64,000 bases of DNA, taken from positions 20,096-84,095 of the forward strand of contig CAZETS010000012.1 in assembly GCA_964515335.1 (NCBI GenBank), read 5' to 3'. The notes below the pieces were generated by a model that saw only the letters and a program-made list of their open reading frames with translations, did no database searches and was not told the origin of the DNA. This stretch comes from TMED88 sp964515335. GTDB lineage: Bacteria > Myxococcota_A > UBA9160 > UBA4427. Every line of letters begins with the position of its first letter. Positions within the stretch are counted from its first letter, which is position 1. The translations under genes and the position numbers were made by a program. Of this stretch, positions 42,876 to 51,880 are shown in pieces.

Positions 42876-44539
42876 TCGCCCGGGACGCGGCGCCGCAAAC
42901 GCGCGCGGTCGTCGCGGTGTGGGCCGTGCTCGCCGCGAGCGTCTCTCTCGCCTCGCTGCCCGGCGTCGACGACCTCGGCCTCTACTACGACGAGGCATTC
43001 CTCGCCCAGCAGGCGCGCGACTTCGTCGAGCCGGGCCGGGAGGGCCTGCACGCCGCGAGCGTCCGCTACGTCGAGCTCTTCGGACGACCGTTTGCGGTGC
43101 GCAACGCCGCGTATCTCGGCTCGCTGAAGAGCCAGCTACTGATTCCGGTGTTCTGGCTGGCCGGGGCGGACGTGGTCACGCTGCGCACCGCCACGCTCGC
43201 GACCGCGCTGCTCGCGCTGCTGCTCGGCATGCTCTGGACGGCGCGCATGTTCTCCCCCGGCGTGGCGATGGCCACCGGTCTCTTGATCGCGAGCGATCCC
43301 GGCTTTCTCTACTTCGGCCGCTTCGAGTGGGGCCCCTTCACCACCAACCTCCTCTGCCGCACCGCCGGCCTGCTGCTGCTCACCATCGCCTGGCAATCCG
43401 CTCACGCGAGGCGCCGCCTGCTCGCGGCGGCCGGCGGCGGCGTCGCGCTCGGGCTCGGCGTCTTCAGCCGCGCCGACTTCGCGGTGATCCTGGGCGCGGC
43501 GGCACTGGGCGCGGCGATCGGACACTGGCGGGTGCTCGTCTGGGGGCTGCGCGAGCGCCGGGGCGAGATCGCCGTCGCGGCCGGCGGCGCGGTGCTCGCG
43601 TCCGCACCCATGTGGACTGCGGCGGCCTCGCTGCTCGGCGCCGGCGGCGCCATCGCGGACCGGGGCGGTCTCGGCTTTCGCGCCGGCGTGTGGTGGAACG
43701 TGCTCGACGGCTCGCAGTTCCTCCGGCTCATGCAGACCGGCGGCCTGTTCGAGGGCGCGCGAGACGTCGATGCGCCGGGTGGCGTGCTGGGCGTCGCCTT
43801 CCTGGTGGCCCTCGGCGTCGTCGGCGCCGATCTGCTCGCCTCGATGCGGCGCGATCCCGTCGCCGCGCGAACGGACCCGCGCCGCTGGCTGTGGATCACG
43901 ACGGTCCTGATCACGCTCGCCATGCTGGCGCTGCCCGGGGCGGTGCGCGCCCACCATCAGCTGAACGGCATGCCGTTCGTGCACATCGTGATCGCGTGTG
44001 CGGGCGCGGTCCTGTGGCGTCGCGGGGGCACCCGGGCGGGAGCGGCGCGGTGGGCGGCGATCGCGCTGCTGCTCGCCGTGGTGGGCGCGAACGCGCGCGT
44101 GGTCGCCGCGACGGCGGCCGAGATCGATGCGACCGCAGGGCGTGGGCGCTGGACGCGCTCACTCCACGCGCTGGCGGCGGACCTCGAGGCGACGCCCGGC
44201 GCCGAAGCGGTCAGCCTCGACTGGGGGTTTCACGAACCGCTGCTCTTCCTCACCGACGACGTCCCGCTCGAGGAGGCGATCTGGGCGATTCCGCGCGAGT
44301 TCGCCGCCGGCCGTCCCTGGCAGCACGCCGGCGGGTCGAGCACCCGCTACCTGGCCCACGACGATCCCTACGACCTGTTCGGGCTCGGCCCGCTGATCCT
44401 CGACTTCGCCCGCGCACAGCCTCCGGGCCACGTATCGATCGAGCCCTGGGCGAGCGATGACGGCGAGGTCGCCTTCTACTCGATCCGCATCCTGCGCCCG
44501 CATCGACTGCGGTACACCGGTCGCTTCACGATCGAGTGA
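42872..44539 (+). CDS. GT-C-like membrane glycosyltransferase (PMT/ArnT-like)
   Basis: This 555-residue protein starts with GTG at 42872 (GTGA overlap with the methyltransferase). It has about eleven helices. The first periplasmic loop holds PGVDDLGLYYDEAFLAQQARDF, with DD and DE acids as in PMT-like GT-C enzymes, then GFLYFGRFEWGPFTTNLLCR. The C-terminal part is a periplasmic domain (ALEATPGAEAVSLDWG, LTDDVPLEEAIWAIPREF). Likely uses a polyprenyl-phosphate sugar made by the GT2 upstream. It ends overlapping the STT3-like gene by 14 bases (44526-44539), tail-to-tail. Confidence 0.75.
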   Translation: MIARDAAPQTRAVVAVWAVLAASVSLASLPGVDDLGLYYDEAFLAQQARDFVEPGREGLHAASVRYVELFGRPFAVRNAAYLGSLKSQLLIPVFWLAGADVVTLRTATLATALLALLLGMLWTARMFSPGVAMATGLLIASDPGFLYFGRFEWGPFTTNLLCRTAGLLLLTIAWQSAHARRRLLAAAGGGVALGLGVFSRADFAVILGAAALGAAIGHWRVLVWGLRERRGEIAVAAGGAVLASAPMWTAAASLLGAGGAIADRGGLGFRAGVWWNVLDGSQFLRLMQTGGLFEGARDVDAPGGVLGVAFLVALGVVGADLLASMRRDPVAARTDPRRWLWITTVLITLAMLALPGAVRAHHQLNGMPFVHIVIACAGAVLWRRGGTRAGAARWAAIALLLAVVGANARVVAATAAEIDATAGRGRWTRSLHALAADLEATPGAEAVSLDWGFHEPLLFLTDDVPLEEAIWAIPREFAAGRPWQHAGGSSTRYLAHDDPYDLFGLGPLILDFARAQPPGHVSIEPWASDDGEVAFYSIRILRPHRLRYTGRFTIE

Positions 44540-46841
44540 CGCCGCCGCCCGAGCCGGCTCGACGAGCCGGCTGCCTCGCTCGCACGCCCCCTCCCCGGCG
44601 CACGAGGTCCTCGCTGACGTCGACCTCGAGCACGGCGCCGTCCGCGCGCACCCGGTACGGCCCGTCGGCGCGCGCGCGCCGCCCGGCCGGCAACGTTCCG
44701 GCCCCGGGCGTCGCGTAGGGGACGCGCAGCCGCGCGACGCCGTCCCGCGCGGCCCGCGTCATGCTTCGCCAGGCGAAGCGGCGGCCGGTCGGTGTCACGA
44801 CTTCGACGACCGCCGACACCCGGGAGCCCGGCTCGGCCGGCGTTTCGATGACGGCACCGGGCACGATCTCGAAGAGCTTGTAGGGAACCGCGCTCGCCGC
44901 GGCCTCGCCGAACAGTGCGCCGACGCTCAGCCCGCCGCGCGGAGCCTCGGTGACGAGCCGGAAGCGTCCGAGTGCTGCTTCGTCGCCTCGCCCACGACCG
45001 TCGGCATCGTGCAGCCGCCCGACGACGCTGCGCGCGGCGAGCCCCGGCATCGTGACGACGTAACGCGCCGACAGTGCGCGGGCGAGCGCCAGCGCCTTGC
45101 CCTCACGCGTCGCCTCGAAGAACGCGAGCGAGCGGTCCCAGTTCTCGCGGCCGATGTACCACCAGAACGGATCCGTCGCGGTGGCGCGGCGCGCGCGGTA
45201 CTGCAGGGCGTGACCGAGGTTGGCGTGGGCGAGCACCCCGTACTCGGGTCCCCCCGACGCATCGAGATAGCCCGCCGTCGGACGCGTGACCGCACCCACC
45301 TCACCGGCGAAGCGATGCAGCGTGTAGGCGACGCTCGTGAGTGCACCGCGGGACGGCCCGGTTGGCGCGCCGAGCGCCGCCCACGACGCGCGCGCCCGGG
45401 GCAGATAGACGTCCGCGATGGCGGGGGCGAGGCAGAGGGGCACGAGCGCGGCCGCGAGCACCGCGGCGAACGTGCGACGCAGCGGGGCGTCGAGACGCGG
45501 AAGCGCGAGCTCCGCGACGCGGCCGACCCCCCAACACAGCGCCAGGGCGAACAGCAGCGAAGCTGCCGGCGCCGCGTCGTTGCCGTAGCGGCGCTGCAGC
45601 GAGGCGAGCGTGCAGAAGAAGAGCCCCCAGCCGAACAGCACCCAGCCCGCGGCACGGCGCGTCGGCGGACCCGGCAGCCGGCGGCCGACGAGCAGCGCGG
45701 CGAGTGGGCAGAGCGGCAGGAGATACGCGAAGAACCCCCAGCTGTGCACCGCCGGCGGACCGAGCAGTCGGTCGCCGGCGCCGACCGCGAAGAGCGGCGT
45801 CTGCTCGCCGGTGATCCCGCCGACCTCGTCGCCGAGGCTGAGGAACTGATACGCGAAGGTGAGTCCATCGCGCGTATCCGGCACCACCACCAGCGTCAGC
45901 ACGAAGGCGATGCCCGCCCCCGCCGACCACACGAGCCGGCGGCCTGCGGTCTCCGCGACGCCGAGGCGGCTCGCGAGCAGGATTCCGCCCGAGGTCACCA
46001 CCACCGCCGCGACCGCAAGCCCGTGCAGGCGCGAGAGCGCGATCGACGAGTAGGGCCCGCCGAGGGGCGCCGGCGACAGCGACAACACCAGCGCGATCAC
46101 GACGAGGCTCGCCAGCGCGCTGCCCGCCTGCGCGGCCAGCAACGCCCGGCGGCCCGTCACGACGCCCGCCAACAGGAGCAGGCCCTCGGCGGGCGCCAGG
46201 TACAGCAGGCTGCCGTGCCAGGTGAGCAGCATCGCCGTGCGCACCGCGAAGAGCAGCACCGCCAGCCCGATCATGCGGCGCCGCGTCGCCTCGGGGTCGA
46301 CGAGCGAGAGCAACGCGTACAGCAGCCAGGCTCCGATCATGCCGACCGCCGCGTGGTGGTCGGCATTGCCGACGCGTGTGTAGACGACGCTGATCGGCAG
46401 CAATGCGAAGAGCAGCGCCGCGATCGCGCCTGTGCGGCGTGAAGCGATGCGGGCGCCGGTCAGGTAGATGGGCCACACCGCGATCGCCGCGCAGCCCGGA
46501 GCGGCCCAGGCGGCCACGCGCTCGAGGTCCGCCGGAGTGCCGCCGGCCAGCCGCCCCAACCCGCCGAGCGTCCAGTCGAAGAGCGGTGGCCAGGGGACGG
46601 ACGCGCCGCCGGGAAAGTTGATGTAGGGATCGAACAGCAGGACGTCCGGGAAGCGCGTCATCGTGTAGAGGGCCCGGCGCAGGTGGTACTGCGGATCGGC
46701 CGGCGGGAAGACGATCTCCTCGGCGACGAACACGTACTCGAATCCGAGCGCCCGCACGAGCAGCGCCAGAAGCATCGCCGTGAAGACGGCCAGCGCGCCT
46801 CCCAGAGCTGCGCCCGGCGACGAGGCCGAATCCCGCTTCAT
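44526..46841 (-). CDS. AglB/STT3-type oligosaccharyltransferase with divergent acceptor motif
   Basis: This 771-residue protein has an N-terminal helix bundle and a C-terminal periplasmic domain. Alignment by eye to archaeal AglB and bacterial PglB is convincing: first catalytic acid D49 in PPADPQYHLRRALYTM, then FPDVLLFDPYINFPGG, the GNADHHAAV motif (D161 H162 H163), and the TIxE-like GITGEQTP (E346). The family transfers a lipid-linked glycan to Asn in N-x-S/T. The WWDYG motif that reads the sequon is here GPEYGVLAHANLGHAL: HANLG at 539-543. FFEATREGKALALARALSARYVVTMP follows as in AglB. A basic C-terminal tail ends RARQPARRAGSGG. Last gene of a five-gene minus-strand run. Confidence 0.85.
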   Translation of the reverse strand: MKRDSASSPGAALGGALAVFTAMLLALLVRALGFEYVFVAEEIVFPPADPQYHLRRALYTMTRFPDVLLFDPYINFPGGASVPWPPLFDWTLGGLGRLAGGTPADLERVAAWAAPGCAAIAVWPIYLTGARIASRRTGAIAALLFALLPISVVYTRVGNADHHAAVGMIGAWLLYALLSLVDPEATRRRMIGLAVLLFAVRTAMLLTWHGSLLYLAPAEGLLLLAGVVTGRRALLAAQAGSALASLVVIALVLSLSPAPLGGPYSSIALSRLHGLAVAAVVVTSGGILLASRLGVAETAGRRLVWSAGAGIAFVLTLVVVPDTRDGLTFAYQFLSLGDEVGGITGEQTPLFAVGAGDRLLGPPAVHSWGFFAYLLPLCPLAALLVGRRLPGPPTRRAAGWVLFGWGLFFCTLASLQRRYGNDAAPAASLLFALALCWGVGRVAELALPRLDAPLRRTFAAVLAAALVPLCLAPAIADVYLPRARASWAALGAPTGPSRGALTSVAYTLHRFAGEVGAVTRPTAGYLDASGGPEYGVLAHANLGHALQYRARRATATDPFWWYIGRENWDRSLAFFEATREGKALALARALSARYVVTMPGLAARSVVGRLHDADGRGRGDEAALGRFRLVTEAPRGGLSVGALFGEAAASAVPYKLFEIVPGAVIETPAEPGSRVSAVVEVVTPTGRRFAWRSMTRAARDGVARLRVPYATPGAGTLPAGRRARADGPYRVRADGAVLEVDVSEDLVRRGGGVRARQPARRAGSGGGVTRS

Positions 46842-46868
46842 CGGATGGCGATGCGCAGGCGCGGCGGA

Positions 46869-47435
46869 TCAGTCCGCCGGAGAGAGCCCGAGTCGTTCAT
46901 CGTCGCAACGGTAACGGCGACCGCACGCGCAGGCGAGATCGTCGGCGAGGGTCTCGCCGCAGCGACACGACCAGCCGATCCGCCGCGCCGGCGATCCGGC
47001 GACGAGCGCGTGGGCCGGGACGTCGCGCGTGACGACGGCTCCGGCCGCGACGAAGGCGTTCGTGCCGACCCGCGTACCGGAGACCACGGTCGCGTTGGCC
47101 CCGATCGTCGCGCCGGCGGCGACGCGGGTCGGCGCCGGTTCGAAGGGTGCGCCTTCCCGAACCGCCCGCGGAGGCAGGTCGTTCGCGAACGTCGCGTTGG
47201 GGCCGACGAAAACACCGTCGCCGAGCTCGACGCCGCTCCAGACCTGCACGCCGTTCTTGATCACGCAGTCGTCGCCCACCACGGCGCCGTCCTCGACGAG
47301 GCTGCCGCCGCAGACGTTGCAGCCCCGGCCGACCCTCGCGCCCCGCATCACGTGCGCGAACGCCCAGACGCGCGTCCCCTCGCCCACCTCGGCGCTCTCG
47401 CACAGGGCGAGCGCGTGCACGAAGACGCCGCCCAC
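46869..47435 (-). CDS. Hexapeptide-repeat acetyltransferase (WbpD/WlbB-like)
   Basis: This 188-residue protein has left-handed beta-helix hexapeptide repeats (GEGTRVWAFAHVMRGARVGRGC, VEDGAVVGDDCVIKNGVQVWSGVELGDGVFVGPNATFAND). It is close to WbpD/WlbB, which acetylate the 3-amino group of a UDP-2-acetamido-3-amino sugar. A C-terminal extension holds two cysteine pairs (CRCGETL and CACGRRY), a possible zinc site. Start is GTG at 47435, 3 bases after the aminotransferase stop. It fits the third step after the dehydrogenase and aminotransferase encoded before it. Confidence 0.85.
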   Translation of the reverse strand: MGGVFVHALALCESAEVGEGTRVWAFAHVMRGARVGRGCNVCGGSLVEDGAVVGDDCVIKNGVQVWSGVELGDGVFVGPNATFANDLPPRAVREGAPFEPAPTRVAAGATIGANATVVSGTRVGTNAFVAAGAVVTRDVPAHALVAGSPARRIGWSCRCGETLADDLACACGRRYRCDDERLGLSPAD

Positions 47436-47438
47436 GCT

Positions 47439-48554
47439 TCAGCCCCGCGCCGCCGCGACGGCACCGCGCAGCACGTCGACGACGCGCTCCTGCTGCTCGA
47501 CCGTGATACCCGGAAAGAGCGGCAGCGAGACCATTTCTGCCGCGGCGCGCTCGGCGTTGGGGAAGTCGCCCGCGCGGTGCCCCAGGCTCGCGAAGGCTCC
47601 GAGCAGGTGGACCGGGGTCGGGTAGTGGACCCCCGCCCCGATGCCCTCGGCCCGGAGGGCCTCGAGGACGCGGTCGCGATCACCCACGCGCACCGCGTAG
47701 ATGTGCCAGACGTGCTCGTTGCCCGGGCGCACGCCCGGCACGATCACGCCCTCGACCTCGCCGAGCAGCGCACGGTAGCGGCCGGCGGCCTCGCGGCGCA
47801 GGGCGTTCCAACGGGGCAGCCTGGCGAGCTTCGCGCGCAGAACCACGGCCTGGACGGTGTCGAGGCGCGAGTTGAAGCCGCGCTCGGGGTGCTCGTACTT
47901 GGCCTCGCTGCCGTAGTTGCGCAGGCGTCGGACCTTCTCGTCGATCGCCGCGCTGCGGGTGGTGACCGCCCCGGCGTCCCCGTAGGCGCCGAGGTTCTTG
48001 CCGGGGTAGAAGCTCGTGCCCGACACGTCGCCGAAGCTGCCGGCCATGCGCCCGCGCTGCGAGGCCCCCTGCGCCTGTGCGGCGTCTTCGACGAGCGCGA
48101 CGCCGCTCTCGCTCGCCAGCTTCTCGAGCGCCTCCATGTCGGGCAGCTGCCCGAACAGATCCACGGCCATCACGGCGCGCGTACGCGACCCGATGCGATC
48201 GGCCGCTGCGGCGGCCTCGAGCAGGTGATGCTCGGCGTCGCAGTCGACCAGCACCGGAGCCGCCCCGGCACGCGCGACGGCCAGCGCCGAGGCCACGAAG
48301 GTGTTGGCCGGCAACACGACCTCGTCACCGGGACCGATGCCCAGGGCGCGCAACGCCAACTCGAGGGCGTCGGTACCGTTGGCCACGCCTGCGCAGTGCG
48401 GCACGTCGCAGAGCGCCGCGTACTCTTCCTCGAAGCGCGCGACGTCGGGCCCGAGCACGAAGGCCGAGCTCGCCATGACTCGGTCGAGACCGGCGCGCAC
48501 CTCCTCCTCGATCTCGGCGTGCTGCCAGGCCAGATCGACGAGGGGGATCGACAT
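47439..48554 (-). CDS. DegT/DnrJ/EryC1-family PLP aminotransferase (sugar 3-aminotransferase, WbpE/GnnB-like)
   Basis: This 371-residue PLP enzyme moves an amino group from glutamate to a 3-keto nucleotide sugar. Hallmarks are IPLVDLAWQHAEIEEEV, CAGVANGTDALELALRALGIGPGDEV, the aspartate in LVEDAAQAQGA, the PLP lysine in SFYPGKNLGAYGDAG, and NSRLDTVQAVVL. The ATG at 48554 overlaps the dehydrogenase stop (TGATG). In the WbpB-E-D and GnnA-B schemes this enzyme acts after oxidation at C3. Confidence 0.92.
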   Translation of the reverse strand: MSIPLVDLAWQHAEIEEEVRAGLDRVMASSAFVLGPDVARFEEEYAALCDVPHCAGVANGTDALELALRALGIGPGDEVVLPANTFVASALAVARAGAAPVLVDCDAEHHLLEAAAAADRIGSRTRAVMAVDLFGQLPDMEALEKLASESGVALVEDAAQAQGASQRGRMAGSFGDVSGTSFYPGKNLGAYGDAGAVTTRSAAIDEKVRRLRNYGSEAKYEHPERGFNSRLDTVQAVVLRAKLARLPRWNALRREAAGRYRALLGEVEGVIVPGVRPGNEHVWHIYAVRVGDRDRVLEALRAEGIGAGVHYPTPVHLLGAFASLGHRAGDFPNAERAAAEMVSLPLFPGITVEQQERVVDVLRGAVAAARG

Positions 48555-49579
48555 CAGCCGTCCACCCGGATCTCGCGTCCGCCCTCGGCGAGCGACCGCG
48601 AAAGCGCATCGAGCGCACGCACGACCGCCAGTCCTTCGCGGCCGCCGGAGAGCGGATCCTTGCCGTCGACCACGCAGTCGAGGAAGTGCTCGCACTCGTT
48701 CGCGAGGGGCTCGCTCGCCGGCACGCGCGGCACCGTGATGTCCCCCTCGTGAACGCTCATCCGAAACGAATCGATCGAGTCGACGAAGGCCGGACTGCTC
48801 CTCGAATCCGTCACCTGCTTGTCGTAGAGGCGCAGCGGCTCGGCGGGATTCACGTCGTCGAAGGTGAGCATGCGGCGGTCGCCTACGACGGTGATGTCGC
48901 GGGCCTTGCGCGGATTGAGCCAGGAGGCGTGCAGGCTCACGAGCACGTCGCCGGGATAGCGCAGCGTCGCGAACACCACGTCGGCGATGCCGGAATTGAT
49001 GAACGCGCCCCCGGCCGCGCTGACCGTGAGCGGCTCGGCGTCGAGCCAGTAGCTCGCCAACGCGATGTCGTGGGCCGCCAGGTCCCACGCGGCGTCGACG
49101 TCGACCCGGATGGGCCCGAGGTTGGTCCTCACCATCGACACGTAGTAGACGCGACCGAGGTCGCCGTCGATCAGGTAGTCCTTCACGCGCCGGGCCGCGG
49201 CGTTGTAGACGAAGACGTGGCCCACCATCAGCACACGGCCGGCGCGCTCGGCCGCGGCACACAGCTCGCGGCTGGTCTCGACCGAGTGGGTGAGCGGCTT
49301 CTCGACGAGCACGTGCTTGCCGTGCTCGAGCGCCGCCCGCGCCAGCTCGAAGTGGCTGCGCGTCGGCGTCGCGATCACGACCGCGTCGACCGAACCGTCT
49401 GCCATGACGGCGCCGAGGTCGCTGCCGGTGCGGACCGACGGAAAGCGATCCGCGACCTCGCCGAGCCGGCTCTCGTCGCTGTCCACCACCGCGACCACGC
49501 GACTGCGCTCGCTGCGCTCGAAGTTCGCGATGAGGTTCGGGCCCCAGCGGCCCGCTCCGATGACGGCGACTCCGACCAT
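48554..49579 (-). CDS. Gfo/Idh/MocA oxidoreductase (UDP-GlcNAc 3-dehydrogenase-like, GnnA/WbpB family)
   Basis: This 341-residue NAD-linked enzyme has the Rossmann start VGVAVIGAGRWGPN and the EKP motif (HVLVEKPLTHS), then a second region with VRTNLGPIRVDVDAAWDLAAHDIALA, typical of the GnnA/WlbA branch. It would oxidise the C3 hydroxyl of UDP-GlcNAc or UDP-GlcNAcA. No UDP-GlcNAc 6-dehydrogenase (WbpA) is in the window, so a GnnA-type substrate (UDP-GlcNAc) is at least as likely. It ends in a TGATG overlap with the aminotransferase. Confidence 0.88.
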   Translation of the reverse strand: MVGVAVIGAGRWGPNLIANFERSERSRVVAVVDSDESRLGEVADRFPSVRTGSDLGAVMADGSVDAVVIATPTRSHFELARAALEHGKHVLVEKPLTHSVETSRELCAAAERAGRVLMVGHVFVYNAAARRVKDYLIDGDLGRVYYVSMVRTNLGPIRVDVDAAWDLAAHDIALASYWLDAEPLTVSAAGGAFINSGIADVVFATLRYPGDVLVSLHASWLNPRKARDITVVGDRRMLTFDDVNPAEPLRLYDKQVTDSRSSPAFVDSIDSFRMSVHEGDITVPRVPASEPLANECEHFLDCVVDGKDPLSGGREGLAVVRALDALSRSLAEGGREIRVDG

Positions 49580-49585
49580 CCGAGG

Positions 49586-50317
49586 CTACTTCCTGATCCC
49601 GAGCCCGAGGTAGACGAGGGGTCGGAGCATAGACCACCACCCGGTGACGGGCTTCATCTTGGTCTGCCCGACGGCGCGGGGCGGATAGATCTTCGTGACC
49701 GGGACCTCGGCGGTGCGATACCCGAGGCGAATCGTCTTGATGTAGAGGTATGGCTCGAGCTCGTACTCGTCGAGCCACGCCTGATCGAGGTCGAGTCGCG
49801 GGTCCTCGAGCACGCCGCGCCGGATCGCCCGGAAGCCGTTGGTCGATTCGGTGACTCGCCGCCGTGCGACGAGCGAGAAGAGCAGCGGGTGCAGGCGCGT
49901 CGCGATGCGGCGGTAGAGCGGCATGGGCCCGAAGTCCGCCCGTTCCTTGAGGAAGCGCGAGCCCTGCACGAAGTCGGCGCGGTCGTCGGCGATGGGATCG
50001 AGCAGCAGCGGGATCTCCTCGGGCGAGTCCTTGTTGTTGCCCGCCATCACGACCGCCACGTCGTAGCCCTTCTCGATGGCGATCCGGTAGCCCGCGCGGA
50101 TGGCCGCGCCCACGCCCGCCACATAGCCCATCGGATGCACGCTGGCGCCGAGTTCCCGCGCGACCGTCGCCGAGCGGTCCGTCGAGCCGTCGTCGACGAC
50201 GAGCACCTCGTCGACGAGCGGCCGCGGCGTACGCCGCACGACCTCCCGGATCTTGGCCTCCTCGTTCAGGACGGGCGCAATCGCGATGACCGAGAGGCCG
50301 CGGTACACGCGGTGCAT
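49586..50317 (-). CDS. GT2 family glycosyltransferase (DPM1-like)
   Basis: This 243-residue protein has VIAIAPVLNEEAKI, the VLVVDDGSTDRSATVARELG nucleotide-binding segment, the acidic AVVMAGNNKDSPEEI in place of the DxD (D in NKD), and YIKTIRLGYRTAEVPVTKIYPPRAVGQTK that matches dolichyl/polyprenyl-P-sugar synthases. There is no membrane part apart from a weak C-terminal segment. It starts the five-gene run 50317 to 44526, with 6 bases to the dehydrogenase gene. It may build the lipid-linked sugar that the STT3-like protein uses. Confidence 0.82.
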   Translation of the reverse strand: MHRVYRGLSVIAIAPVLNEEAKIREVVRRTPRPLVDEVLVVDDGSTDRSATVARELGASVHPMGYVAGVGAAIRAGYRIAIEKGYDVAVVMAGNNKDSPEEIPLLLDPIADDRADFVQGSRFLKERADFGPMPLYRRIATRLHPLLFSLVARRRVTESTNGFRAIRRGVLEDPRLDLDQAWLDEYELEPYLYIKTIRLGYRTAEVPVTKIYPPRAVGQTKMKPVTGWWSMLRPLVYLGLGIRK

Positions 50318-50431
50318 TGTATCACCCGCACCGCACTCGGCGCGGGCCGAGTGGCGGACGAGCCCACACCGACGTGCAATCGACCGGCAAAGCGAGCCTC
50401 GGCGACACGCAAGGCGGCGCCCGCCGCTCGG

Positions 50432-51880
50432 CTAGTCGCTCGGCGCGGTCCCGGTGGTGGCGCCGGGGTCGTCGGGGTCCGGCTCCGGAGGCAGGTAGCC
50501 CAGCGCACGCAGCTGCTCGACGTGCTCGGGCGGCATCGCCTCGGCGGCGACGAGCGGGGCGCTGCTCTCGAGGTATCGCATCAGGTCCTGCACGGCGTTC
50601 TCGTCCACTTCGACGACCCGCCAGGGGCCCTCGTGTCCCCACTCGAGGGTCTGGATCTGCGTGGGGCGGGTCCGGGCCTCGCCGCGTCCACCGACCATGG
50701 CCCCGCCGATGCGGGTCATACGGCCGAGGACGTAGAAGGCGGCCTCTCCGTCGGTGTCGGTGAAGACCGCGCGCTCGGCCAACGCCTCGCCCTCGACGAT
50801 CGCCGAGCGCAGCGAGCGGCCGCTCTGCTCGTCGAGCGCCGGCAACCCGGCCAGCTCGAGCAGGGTGGGGGCGATGTCGACGTGGCTCACCAGCGCCTCG
50901 ACGCGACGCGGACGCACCTCGGGCGCGACCACGATCATCGGCACCCGGACCAGGTCCGGCGTCGTCGCGTGGCCGTGCTGGAAGTACCAGCCGAGTTCGC
51001 CCATGCTCTCGCCGTGATCGGCGGTGAGCAGCACGACGCTGCCCCGCTCGCCCGCCCGCGCCTCGATGGCCGCGACCACCTCGCCCACCTGGTGATCGGC
51101 GTAGAGCAGCTCTTCGGCGTAGCGGCCGGCGTAGACTTCGGGCCGGCGCTCGTCGCCGAGCCTCTGGTACGCGGGAATACCAGCCTGGCCGGTGTTGGCG
51201 TCCAGCGCCGCGAGCGGCCGGGTCAAGCGCAGGGGCCACGCACCGATCCGATCGCGGTAGTCGTCGGGCGGGGTGTAGGGGCCGTGCGGATCCTGGAGGT
51301 GCAGCCACAGGAAGACCGGCGCATCGCCGCGCTCGGCCAGCCACCGGGTGGCCCGAGCCGCCGTGTCGGCCGCGATCCGCTCGAAGTAGGCCTTTCGGTT
51401 CTGCTCGCCCCGCACGAGTTCGTCGTCGTAGACGTCGAAGCCGCGATCGAGGCCGCTGCGCCGCCGCAGCACCACGTTGCTCACGAAGGCGCCGGTCTCG
51501 TAGCCCGCCTCGCGGAAGCGCTCGGCCAGGGTCTCGATGCCTTCGAGCCGCGTCTCACCGTTCAGCGTGCCGATCGAGTGTTCGCGCGCGTAGCGGGAAG
51601 TCATGATCGAGGCGTGCGCCGGCGCGGTCAGGCTCGCGGCGGCGATGGCGTTCTCGAAGACCGCGCCCCTCGCGGCCAGCGCGTCGATCCGGGGCGTCGT
51701 CTCGGCCCCGAACCCGTAGGCGTGCACCCAGTCGGCGCGCAGCGTGTCGATCGTGACGAGCAGCACGTCCGGGGGCGGGCGGTCGCCCCCCGAGCAGGCG
51801 AGCACCAACGCGGTGAGCCACCCGACGAGCGCCGCGCCCCGGGCAGGCCCGCATCCGCGCAGCCGCCTTCGACCGCTCAC
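50432..51880 (-). CDS. Lipoprotein sulfatase-fold (alkaline phosphatase superfamily) protein, T-x-P-x-H site
   Basis: This 482-residue protein begins with GTG at 51880 overlapping the stop of the next sulfatase gene (GTGA). It has a lipobox (LVLAC, C29) and an AP-superfamily domain: LLVTIDTLRAD with D45, ADHGESMGELG, and VAPEVRPRRVEALVSHVDIAPTLLELAGLP. The formylglycine motif C-x-P-x-R is replaced by T85-A-P-A-H (LTAPAHAS). The C-terminus has EQLRALGYLP, a tail common in these proteins. A phosphodiesterase or phosphotransferase on a glycan or lipid is more likely than a sulfatase. Confidence 0.85.
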   Translation of the reverse strand: MSGRRRLRGCGPARGAALVGWLTALVLACSGGDRPPPDVLLVTIDTLRADWVHAYGFGAETTPRIDALAARGAVFENAIAAASLTAPAHASIMTSRYAREHSIGTLNGETRLEGIETLAERFREAGYETGAFVSNVVLRRRSGLDRGFDVYDDELVRGEQNRKAYFERIAADTAARATRWLAERGDAPVFLWLHLQDPHGPYTPPDDYRDRIGAWPLRLTRPLAALDANTGQAGIPAYQRLGDERRPEVYAGRYAEELLYADHQVGEVVAAIEARAGERGSVVLLTADHGESMGELGWYFQHGHATTPDLVRVPMIVVAPEVRPRRVEALVSHVDIAPTLLELAGLPALDEQSGRSLRSAIVEGEALAERAVFTDTDGEAAFYVLGRMTRIGGAMVGGRGEARTRPTQIQTLEWGHEGPWRVVEVDENAVQDLMRYLESSAPLVAAEAMPPEHVEQLRALGYLPPEPDPDDPGATTGTAPSD

